Source: Archangium lansingense
GTDB lineage: Bacteria > Myxococcota > Myxococcia > Myxococcales > Myxococcaceae
Direction: 5' to 3'
Length of the DNA stretch: 64,000 nt
Assembly: GCF_026626635.1 (NCBI RefSeq)
Contig: NZ_JAPNKA010000001.1
Span: 4,340,001-4,404,000 of the forward strand
Positions 57,233 to 64,000 of this stretch are shown piece after piece. The position numbers were made by a program, and so were the translations under genes. Position 1 is the first letter of the stretch; each line of letters starts with the position of its first letter. Under the pieces are notes generated by a model. The model was not told the origin of the DNA. It saw only the letters and a list, made by a program, of their open reading frames with translations, and did not search any database.

Positions 57233-58465
57233 CTACGCGGGCACGTTCCAGGCGATGGGCAGGTGCTCGAAGCCGCGCAGCATGAAGTAGGGCCGGTGCA
57301 CCGGGGCCTCGTCTATCCGCAGCCGCAGGCCGGGCAATCGCCGCAGCAACTGCTCAAAGGCGATCCGCCCTTCCAGCTTCGCCAGCGGGGCTCCGACGCA
57401 GAAGTGGATGCCCTTGCCGAACGCCAGGTGCTTCTTCGCATCCGTGCGGCGGATGTCGAAGCGATCCGGCTCGGCGAACTGCGTCTCGTCGCGGTTGCCG
57501 GATGCGTACAGGATGAACGCCCGCCCGCCCTTCGGGAGGGTGACCCCACTCAGCGGGGTGTCGGCCGTCACCGTCCGGAAGAAGCCGCGGATGGGGGACT
57601 CCACGCGCAGCATCTCCTCGAGGGCGTTGGGCAGAAGGCTGGGGTCCTCCCGCACGGCCTCCAATTGCTCCGGGGCATTCAACAGCAGCCACATGCCGTT
57701 GCCGATGAGGCCCGTCGTCGTCTCGTGGCCGGCGGCGAACAGGTCCATGGCGTTGCACACCGCTTCCTGCTCGCTCAAGGGCGCGGTTCCGCCCAACGAC
57801 TGCGGCACGAGCAGTGTCAGCAGATCCTCGCGCGGGTGGCTCCGCCGCTCGTGGAGCTTCTCCCGGAAGTAGCGCTCCATCGCGATGAAGCCGTGCGCGC
57901 ACTGGACCAGCTGCTCGATGGGCGCGGTCGCCGACATGAGCGCCGTCTTGTCATCGGACCAGCGCTTGAGTTGCTCCATATCGGAGCGCGGCACGCCGAG
58001 CAGGTCGCAGATGATGAAGCCCGGCAGCGCGTAGGCGAACTGTTGGATGAGGTCCGCCTTGCCGTCGCGGATGAATCCGTCGATGAGTGCGTCCGCCGTC
58101 GCTCGGATGGTGGGCTCCATCGCCGCGATGCGCTGGGCGCTCAAGGCTTTTCCAAACACAGCCCGGACGCGGGTGTGGTCCGGGAGGTCGCTCTGGACGA
58201 GTGAGAGAAATTGAGAGTACCCCTGCGCGAGAACGGCGCGCACCTCGGGGTGTGGTTCGGCCCTGGCATCGAGCGATCCCACCGAGGAGAAGTGCGCGGT
58301 GTCTCTCTCCACTTCGGAGATGTCCGCGTAACGGGTGACGACCCACAGATCGAACGTGGGACTGTAGAAGACGGGCCGTTCCCGCCGCAGCCGCTCATAG
58401 AGCGGATAGGGATTGGCGAGCTGGTCGGGAGCCATCGGGTTGAAGTGGGCGGAGACGTCATCCAT
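57233..58465 (-). CDS. Cytochrome P450
   Basis: The 410-residue protein is a soluble bacterial P450 with AGHETTT in the I helix, EMLR (ExxR in the K helix) and the heme loop FGKGIHFCVGAPLAKLEG, with Cys as thiolate ligand. Length is normal for class I bacterial enzymes, which need a ferredoxin and reductase not seen here. The substrate is unknown; actinobacterial and myxobacterial relatives hydroxylate terpenoids, fatty acids or polyketides. The start at 58465 is well placed (MDDVSAHFNPMAPDQLANPY). Confidence 0.93.
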   Translation of the reverse strand: MDDVSAHFNPMAPDQLANPYPLYERLRRERPVFYSPTFDLWVVTRYADISEVERDTAHFSSVGSLDARAEPHPEVRAVLAQGYSQFLSLVQSDLPDHTRVRAVFGKALSAQRIAAMEPTIRATADALIDGFIRDGKADLIQQFAYALPGFIICDLLGVPRSDMEQLKRWSDDKTALMSATAPIEQLVQCAHGFIAMERYFREKLHERRSHPREDLLTLLVPQSLGGTAPLSEQEAVCNAMDLFAAGHETTTGLIGNGMWLLLNAPEQLEAVREDPSLLPNALEEMLRVESPIRGFFRTVTADTPLSGVTLPKGGRAFILYASGNRDETQFAEPDRFDIRRTDAKKHLAFGKGIHFCVGAPLAKLEGRIAFEQLLRRLPGLRLRIDEAPVHRPYFMLRGFEHLPIAWNVPA

Positions 58466-59138
58466 GACAGGGACCTTGTGGGCGGGGATTCACGGGCGAT
58501 GGTATCGCGCTCCAGTCCCAATGGCTGGACCAGGAGCGGTCTAGGACGTGTGGCTGTCCATCAGCTCCGCCAGCGCGATCGCATGGAGCTGGCTCAACAG
58601 CCAGGCGAACTCGCGCTCCCGGTCGCGTGTCGCGTCGTCTGGGCGCGCATGACGGCGGCGGCTCGCACCATGCGCGACGGCGGCCGTGGCGGCGCGCAGG
58701 GCGGCGTCCAGCTTCCGGATGTCGTGCCCTCGGTGCCCGTGCTTTGGGGGGTGCCACCTGGAGGGCGAGAGCCCAGGACCTTTCCCTTTGGAGAGGTGGT
58801 CTGTCTTCTCTGACTTCCGTCGTGAAGCGATTCACATGAAACCTGTGACCTGCTTCACAGCGGCCAACAGGTGTTTCGAGTACCTTGAGGACACTTGTCG
58901 CCGGACGCAGCAGCCCGGTGCGCAGGCCAGCAACCCAGGAATCCCGAGAGGGGTGGCCAGGCAAGATGCCCCCGCCCCGACCCCTTCCCCGAGGGAGGGG
59001 GTCCATCACCAGTGAAGGGAGGAGGGCTCCACTCGAGTCCTTCTCCCTTCCGGCTTTTCAAGGGTCCAGGAACACGAGAGGCCCCCGCCCCTGGGGCGAG
59101 GCTGCACGTGTTCGACCCCGGTACCCCATTGGAGCGCC
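58466..59138. other. Gene-poor stretch with a possible gene end and GC-rich palindromes
   Basis: No intact gene is supported in 673 bp. On the minus strand, 58541-58760 reads GHDIRKLDAALRAATAAVAH and ends LLSQLHAIALAELMDSHTS-stop, a helical segment that may be the C-terminus of a decayed gene. Around 58980-59010 lies an imperfect palindrome (CCCCTTCCCCGAGGGAGGGG), and nearby sequence resembles the GC-rich palindromic repeats common between genes in proteobacteria. Confidence 0.4.
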
Positions 59139-59816
59139 CTACTTGTTCTCGGTCCCGACGCGCTGGCCGCCCTGACGGGCCGTTCCCCAGCCGCCGCGGC
59201 GGAAGATCATCACTTTACCCCTGCTCGCACTGCCGCTGAGCATGCCAGGGATGGTGGCTTGGAGCGCCTTGCCGCCGGGCGGGTGGTAGATGACGCGCAC
59301 CTTGCGACCCGAGGGCAGGTTGTCGCTCGCGTCGATGAGCAGGAAGACGGTGTTGTCCTCGATGTGGATGCGGTCGGAGTCGCGCCGGTGGTCGAGCTCG
59401 GCCATCAGCTCGCCCGCCTCGATGGTGGCGACCCCGTCCGAGAGCCGCCGCACCTTCACGCGCAGGTAATTGTCCGAGCTCGCGCCGGACATGTCGCGCG
59501 TCCCCTGGATGATGATGGCCAGGTCCGCGCCGTTCTCGGGAGCCTTGTCGGAGATCTTCAGACCTGACTTGGGGTTGGCGTCCGTGTCGAGCAGCACGGT
59601 CGTGTTGGCGCAGCGCATGCCGCACTCCTGGCCGAAGGGGGGCTTCTGGAAGCGCAGCCGCAGCGCGAAGTCGCCGCCCTGGGGGCCCACCGTCGCGTCC
59701 ACCACCACGGGGCGCTCCTCGTCCAGTGAAGGGGTATGGCGGAATGTGGCCCGATCCTTGGCCATGGCGCTTGTGGCGAGCAGGGTGAGGGCCAGGGGGA
59801 GCAGCGGTCGCTTCAA
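59139..59816 (-). CDS. Exported protein of unknown function
   Basis: The 225-residue protein has a signal peptide (LLPLALTLLATSAMA) and a beta-rich mature domain with HTPSLDEERPVVVDATVGPQ, CGMRCANTTVLLDTDANP and IHIEDNTVFLLIDASDNLPS. The overall pattern recalls DOMON/CBM9-like sandwich domains, but this is not certain. It ends with a basic, Gly-rich tail. The preferred start is TTG 59816, which has AGGAGG seven bases upstream; the ATG at 59849 lacks an RBS. It is divergent from the metallo-hydrolase gene at 59935. Confidence 0.7.
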   Translation of the reverse strand: MKRPLLPLALTLLATSAMAKDRATFRHTPSLDEERPVVVDATVGPQGGDFALRLRFQKPPFGQECGMRCANTTVLLDTDANPKSGLKISDKAPENGADLAIIIQGTRDMSGASSDNYLRVKVRRLSDGVATIEAGELMAELDHRRDSDRIHIEDNTVFLLIDASDNLPSGRKVRVIYHPPGGKALQATIPGMLSGSASRGKVMIFRRGGWGTARQGGQRVGTENK

Positions 59817-59934
59817 GAGGAGGCCTCCTCGGCTGGGGGAAGGGGCCATATTCAAATGCGAAGCGCTGTTCCTCCTCAAGAGCGGGCTCCCTGTCTCGTG
59901 TGCAGCGCATAGAGTGGGGGGCTGGAGGATGCCG

Positions 59935-60594
59935 ATGGACTCTCTGTACGTGCGCCAGTTGAAGCTCGGGCCGATGGACAACTTCGTGTACCTGGTGGGT
60001 CCGAAGGACTCGGCGGAGGTGCTGGTGGTGGACCCGGCATGGGACGTGCCCGCCATCGAGAAGGCCCTCGTGGAGGACGGCAAGCGCCTGGTGGGTGCCT
60101 TCGTCTCGCACTGCCACGGCGACCACACCAATGGGCTGCCGGACCTGCTCTCGCGCCACGATGTGCCGGTGTACGCCCAGCGCGCCGAGGTGGACTTCTC
60201 GGCGGACCTGCGTGAGCTGGCGGGTGGGGCGCTGCGTCCGCTCGGGCCAGGGGATGCCCTCACGGTGGGAGGGCGGGGCTTCCAAGCGCTGCACACCCCG
60301 GGGCATACACCGGGCTCTCACTGCCTGCTGGCTCAGGACGCGTTGGTGTCGGGTGACACCGTCTTCATCAACGGCTGCGGGCGGTGCGACCTGCGCGGGG
60401 GAGACCCGGATGCCATGTACCGCTCGCTGTCGCAGGTGCTGCTCAAGGTGCCGGACAGCACCCGGCTCTTCCCCGGGCACGACTACGCGGACGTACCGGT
60501 GGCGGCCATGAGTGACGTGCGCCAGCACAACCCGTACTTCGCCTTCCCGGACGTGGCCTCCTTCGTGGCCTACCGGATGCGCCCGAGGCGCTGA
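59935..60594 (+). CDS. MBL-fold hydrolase (glyoxalase II/persulfide dioxygenase-like)
   Basis: The 219-residue cytoplasmic protein has the metal motif SHCHGDHTNG (His59, His61, Asp63, His64), then HTPGHTPGS, SGDTVF and a final PGHDY. These are typical of the hydroxyacylglutathione hydrolase and ETHE1-like branch. Which reaction it performs cannot be decided. I chose the ATG at 59935 with GGAGG six bases upstream over the ATG at 59929. It converges on the M50-type gene. Confidence 0.88.
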   Translation: MDSLYVRQLKLGPMDNFVYLVGPKDSAEVLVVDPAWDVPAIEKALVEDGKRLVGAFVSHCHGDHTNGLPDLLSRHDVPVYAQRAEVDFSADLRELAGGALRPLGPGDALTVGGRGFQALHTPGHTPGSHCLLAQDALVSGDTVFINGCGRCDLRGGDPDAMYRSLSQVLLKVPDSTRLFPGHDYADVPVAAMSDVRQHNPYFAFPDVASFVAYRMRPRR

Positions 60595-60598
60595 GCCT

Positions 60599-61330
60599 CT
60601 AGCGGCGGCCGGAGGTCAGCGAGTAGCCGAGGCCCTCGGGGCGAGCGGCGCGCAAGGACCAGCGGGCGAAGAGCCCGAGCAGCACGAGCGAGACGAGCGA
60701 CCAGAGTGAGGCCCAGGCCCAGGAGGGCACGGGGGTGAGGTCGGCCAGCAGGGAGGCGTCGCTGACGGAACGGGTGGCGCCATTCCACAGGTCCGAGCGC
60801 AGCTCGAACGCGGCGTAGAGGGCGGTGAAGGCAGCGAGGAAGAGGTTGAGCATGTCCACGCCCCCATCCGGGAGGTACTTCGCCGCGAGCCCCAGCACGA
60901 GCGCGGTGCCCATGCAGAAGGCCAGGGTGAAGCCGTCGCCCGCATAGAGGACGCCCATCACCGCGAGGCCCAGGCACGCGGCGACGAGCACGAGGCGGCG
61001 CAGCCGGAAGCGGAAGGTGGCCAGCAGCAGGAAGGCCCCGGCGAGCGCGCTGCCCACGTAGCCGGCCGAGTAGACAGCCACCTGCGCCATCATTCCGGTG
61101 GGCAGATGGGCCAGACACGCACCGGACTCATTAGCAGCCAGGGTGATGCGGTCCACCGCACCTCCGGCGAGCAGGGTGGCGAGCGCGTGTCCACTCTCGT
61201 GCACCATCACCACCAACAGCTTGAGGGGCCACACAGCGGGTGAATCCCAGAAGTACCAGCCCACGCCTAGGAGCACGAGGAGAAGGGCCACCCGGCCAAA
61301 GTCCAATTTGGAGCCGCTCGAGGTCTGCAT
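60599..61330 (-). CDS. M50-like membrane metallopeptidase
   Basis: The 243-residue protein has six or more membrane helices. The zinc motif HESGH (44-48) lies inside the first pair (LLVVMVHESGHALATLLAGG), as in M50 site-2-type and related peptidases. Asp in GVDMLNLFLAAF may be the third ligand. Without PDZ domains it is a compact version. Such proteins cleave membrane-embedded substrates, but some family members only serve as small neutral membrane proteins. The ATG at 61330 skips a basic, low-complexity extension in the longer frame. Confidence 0.8.
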   Translation of the reverse strand: MQTSSGSKLDFGRVALLLVLLGVGWYFWDSPAVWPLKLLVVMVHESGHALATLLAGGAVDRITLAANESGACLAHLPTGMMAQVAVYSAGYVGSALAGAFLLLATFRFRLRRLVLVAACLGLAVMGVLYAGDGFTLAFCMGTALVLGLAAKYLPDGGVDMLNLFLAAFTALYAAFELRSDLWNGATRSVSDASLLADLTPVPSWAWASLWSLVSLVLLGLFARWSLRAARPEGLGYSLTSGRR

Positions 61331-61411
61331 GCGGGGCTTGGAACACGCATTCCCTCGGATTCTTCCAAGCCGCATCCCCTGCTTCCAAGGCCGACTGGAG
61401 GGCGAGCAGGC

Positions 61412-61454
61412 CATACTCCCTCTCCCTCTGGGAGCGGGTTGGGGTGAGGGTATG
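61412..61454. repeat. GC-rich palindromic repeat unit
   Basis: CATACTCCCTCTCCCTCTGG then GAGCGGGTTGGGGTGAGGGTATG forms an imperfect palindrome of the widespread CCCTCTCCC/GGGTGAGGG type found between genes in many proteobacteria. It lies between the M50-type gene and the S46 peptidase gene. Confidence 0.65.
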
Positions 61455-61525
61455 ACCCCCTGCGTCACTCACGGTTGTCCAAGAGGATCGCCTGCGGGCA
61501 GAAGACGCGGTAGGGAAGGGGCACG

Positions 61526-63697
61526 ATGAAGAAGACGCTCCTGCTCCTTTCTCTCGTGGCTGCCCCGGCTTTGGCTGGGGAGGGGAAGTGGACCCCCCAA
61601 CAGGTCCTCGAACTCGATCCGGCGTGGCTGAAGGCTCAGGGTCTCCAGGTGCCGCCCGAGCGGCTGTGGGATCCGAAGCGGGGTACGGGCCTGCTGGCGG
61701 GCGCGGTGAACGTGGGGGGCTGTACGGGCGCTTTCATCTCCGAGACGGGCCTGGTCATCACCAACCACCACTGTGTCTTCTCCGTCATCCAGGAGCACAG
61801 CACGCCGCAGCGCGATCTCATCACCCAGGGCTTCCTGGCGAAGAACCGCGAGGAGGAGCTGCCGGGCAAGGGCTCGCGCATCCAGGTGCCGCGCAGCTTC
61901 ACGGACGTGACGAAGGAGATGTTCGCGGTGGTGCCCGCGGGGGCGGACGATCTCACGCGCCAGAAGGCGCTGGAGCGCAAGGAGAAGGAGCTGGTGGCCG
62001 AGTGCGAGAAGCGTCCGGCCACGCGCTGCCGGGTGGCCGGCTTCGACGGCGGGGTGCAGTTCGTGCTGATCGACTCGGTGGAGCTGACGGACGTGCGGCT
62101 GGTGTACGCGCCGCCGCGCGCGGTGGGCGAGTACGGCGGCGAGGAGGACAACTGGATGTGGCCGCGCCACACCGGTGACTTCTCCATCATCCGTGCCTAC
62201 TCGGCGCCGGACGGCTCGTCGGCGAAGTACAGCCCGCAGAACGTGCCGTACAAGGCGGAGTTCTTCTTCCCGCTGGCCACCGAGGGCGTGAAGCCAGACG
62301 ACTTCGTGATGGTGTTGGGCTACCCCGGCACCACCTTCCGTGCGCTGCTGGCCGACGACATGGCCGAGCGCCAGGCGCGCTACTACCCGCGCGTCGTGGA
62401 CGTGTACGGAGAGCTCATCCGCATCCTCGAGGAGGAGGGCGAGAAGGACGCGGCGGGGAAGATCGCCGTGGCCTCGGGCCTGAAGGGCCTGCACAACCGC
62501 TACAAGAACGCGGGCGGGCAGCTCGCGGGGCTCAAGCGCGGCCGCATCGTGGAGAAGCAGCGCGAGGCCGAGGCGGCGGTGGCGGCCTGGGCGGAGACGC
62601 GCAAGGAGTATGCGGGGGCGCTGAAGGCCCGCACGGAGCTGCTGTCGCTGCAGGCGGAGAAGGCGAAGACGTTCGAGCGCGAGTTCCTGCTCGACATGCT
62701 GAAGATGGGGGCGAAGGGCCCGTCGCTGGCGGTGACGCTGGCGCGGCTGGCGCAGGAGCGGGCGAAGCCGGACCTCGAGCGCAGGCCCGAGTACATGGAG
62801 CGCGAGCTGCCGCGGCTGAAGGACAGGCTGGAGCGCGAGCAGAAGAACTTCTTCGCGCCGGCGGACAAGCGGATGTTCCTCGCGCTGGTGCGGCGGGCGC
62901 AGTCGCTCGGCGAGGGCGAGCGCATCGCGGCGATCGACAAGCACTTTGGCCGGAAGTACGTGGAGAAGCAGGTGTCCGCGAAGCTCAACGCCCTGTACGC
63001 CCGCTCGAAGGTGATGGACCTGGCGGAGCGGCTGAAGATGGCCGGCGAGACGGAGGCGCAGCTTCGGGCGCGGAAGGATCCGCTGCTGGACTTGGGCCTC
63101 GACCTGGCGGCGGAGGTGGTGGCGCTGGACGAGCTGCGGGACCGGCGTGCCGGCGCGAACGTGCGGCTGATGCCCGAGTGGCGTCGGGCGGTGATGGCGC
63201 ATGCGGGCAAGCCGGTGGCGCCGGATGCCAACAGCACCCTGCGGGTGACGTTCGCGAAGGTGAAGGGCTATGCGCCGCGGGACGGGGCCTTCTACACGCC
63301 GCAGACGACGCTGTCGGGCGTGATGGAGAAGCACACGGGCCAGGAGCCCTTCGACGTGCCGGGCAAGGTGGCCGCGGCCGCTGAGGCCAAGAAGTACGGG
63401 CCGTGGGTGGACGAGCGGTTGAAGGACGTGCCGGTGAACTTCCTGGCGGATGCGGACACCACGGGCGGCAACTCGGGCAGCCCCACGGTGAACGGCAAGG
63501 GCCAGCTGGTGGGCGTCAACTTCGACCGCGTGTGGGAGAACGTGGCGAATGACTTCGGCTACAACCCGGACGTGGCGCGCAACGTGAACGTGGACGTGCG
63601 CTACGTGCTGTGGTTGCTGGATCAGGTCGAGGACGCCGACGGGCTGCTGCGCGAGCTGGGCGTTCGCAAGGCTGCCTCGGCCCAGGAGAGCCGCTGA
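61526..63697 (+). CDS. S46-family dipeptidyl-peptidase (DPP11-like)
   Basis: The 723-residue protein has a signal peptide (MKKTLLLLSLVAAPALAG) and is the normal length for S46 exopeptidases. The triad is His82 (VITNHHCVFSV), Asp218 (WPRHTGDFS) and Ser650 (GGNSGSP). A helical domain sits between the halves. Arg668, 18 residues after the Ser (LVGVNFDRVW), corresponds to the Arg that gives DPP11 its preference for Asp/Glu at P1, whereas DPP7 has Gly. It should release acidic dipeptides in the periplasm. The next gene overlaps its stop (TGATG). Confidence 0.93.
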   Translation: MKKTLLLLSLVAAPALAGEGKWTPQQVLELDPAWLKAQGLQVPPERLWDPKRGTGLLAGAVNVGGCTGAFISETGLVITNHHCVFSVIQEHSTPQRDLITQGFLAKNREEELPGKGSRIQVPRSFTDVTKEMFAVVPAGADDLTRQKALERKEKELVAECEKRPATRCRVAGFDGGVQFVLIDSVELTDVRLVYAPPRAVGEYGGEEDNWMWPRHTGDFSIIRAYSAPDGSSAKYSPQNVPYKAEFFFPLATEGVKPDDFVMVLGYPGTTFRALLADDMAERQARYYPRVVDVYGELIRILEEEGEKDAAGKIAVASGLKGLHNRYKNAGGQLAGLKRGRIVEKQREAEAAVAAWAETRKEYAGALKARTELLSLQAEKAKTFEREFLLDMLKMGAKGPSLAVTLARLAQERAKPDLERRPEYMERELPRLKDRLEREQKNFFAPADKRMFLALVRRAQSLGEGERIAAIDKHFGRKYVEKQVSAKLNALYARSKVMDLAERLKMAGETEAQLRARKDPLLDLGLDLAAEVVALDELRDRRAGANVRLMPEWRRAVMAHAGKPVAPDANSTLRVTFAKVKGYAPRDGAFYTPQTTLSGVMEKHTGQEPFDVPGKVAAAAEAKKYGPWVDERLKDVPVNFLADADTTGGNSGSPTVNGKGQLVGVNFDRVWENVANDFGYNPDVARNVNVDVRYVLWLLDQVEDADGLLRELGVRKAASAQESR

Positions 63698-64000
63698 TGA
63701 CGGACGGCGCCGGGAGTGGACTGCCGCCAATGCCGGTCTTCGGACCGGAGGAGAAGGTGTGCGGCAACTGCAAGCTGTGGGCGGCGCACTCGGTGGATCA
63801 CCGGGGCTGGGTGGGCGTCTGCCGGTTGCAGGCGGAGCGGGGGCTGTTCCCGCCCTCGGCGCCTCTGTGCAACAAGTTCCTGCCCCGGGGCGTGGCCGCG
63901 AAGGCGGCCGAGGACACGGCGCGGCGTGAGCGGTCGGCACGCAGCGTGGCGCCAGTGGTCCGGCGGCGGGAGCGGGATCCAAACGAAGTGGTGGACCTGG
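63697..64000 (+). CDS. Hypothetical Cys-containing protein, N-terminal part (window edge)
   Basis: The start ATG overlaps the stop of the S46 gene, indicating coupling. The first 100 residues include VCGNCKLWAAHS, WVGVCRLQAERG and APLCNKFLP, a Cys spacing that could bind iron or zinc. A basic, Arg-rich stretch follows. It runs off the window, so length and family are unknown. Confidence 0.65.
   Translation, partial: MTDGAGSGLPPMPVFGPEEKVCGNCKLWAAHSVDHRGWVGVCRLQAERGLFPPSAPLCNKFLPRGVAAKAAEDTARRERSARSVAPVVRRRERDPNEVVDL

Noticed and set aside
61469..63982. 837-residue open frame opposite the S46 peptidase
   Set aside because: It is composed of Arg/His/Leu/Pro runs with no domain, while the other strand has the catalytic triad and signal peptide of a known family.

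Overview
The window looks like chromosomal DNA from a myxobacterium, probably of the suborder Cystobacterineae (Archangium, Cystobacter, Stigmatella and relatives). This is inferred from very high GC, many lipoproteins with LxxC boxes, a Hanks-type Ser/Thr kinase and a pseudokinase, and families largely confined to myxobacteria: SitA-like polymorphic toxins, DUF2019 HEAT-like proteins and DUF2381. No RNA gene is complete here, so the genus is not fixed.

Layout. 1-6.0 kb is a scrapyard: the end of a lipoprotein gene, a truncated membrane-protein gene, IS91-type fragments, an IS21-type element with an accessory zinc-finger gene, a truncated VOC gene and a tyrosine-recombinase remnant. 6.0-21.0 kb looks like an integrative element. 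It is bounded by 21-bp direct repeats (6000-6020 and 21004-21024) that resemble the T-arm and acceptor end of a tRNA or tmRNA, with TTTGGTCC-type motifs near each end, and with an integrase and an excisionase-like gene at the right. Its cargo is a parA gene interrupted by an ISAzo13-type IS, a coupled partner gene, and an eight-gene leftward series: lipoprotein, pseudokinase, two XRE regulators, receptor-like kinase, DUF2381 protein, SitA-like lipoprotein toxin with a WHH/HNH end, and DUF2019 putative immunity protein. 21-39 kb is mostly ordinary chromosome: exported proteins, a GlxA-type regulator with a DJ-1/PfpI enzyme, a metallo-hydrolase, Big2 and Ig-like surface proteins, a Sel1 protein, an M57-like protease lacking its catalytic Glu, a DUF3943 protein and an exported EEP-family protein. 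39.1-43.3 kb is a second, shorter and inverted relative of the island: an IS91 fragment, a putative PD-(D/E)XK protein, the tail of a DUF2381 gene, a second SitA/DUF2019 pair, the same GC-rich repeats, and an inverted copy of the island-end repeat abutting a truncated RCC1 gene. 43.3-64 kb is chromosome again: secreted proteins, an LVIVD lipoprotein, a serine hydrolase, a GNAT and a methyltransferase, an L33-COG0523 pair behind a palindrome (candidate zinc-responsive operon), a trypsin-like protease, a desaturase, a SMI1/KNR4-LRR protein, an SDR, a P450, an M50-like protease and an S46 dipeptidyl-peptidase.

How the parts fit. The most coherent system is the island. SitA-type toxins of Myxococcus are lipoproteins passed between kin by outer-membrane exchange, and cells lacking the cognate immunity protein die. 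Here a toxin-immunity pair sits behind kinase, pseudokinase and XRE genes inside an element with its own integrase and partition gene, and a sibling copy lies 20 kb away with the same promoter. This suggests that kin-discrimination cassettes are moved, duplicated and eroded as mobile modules. The kinase-toxin link is inferred from gene order only.
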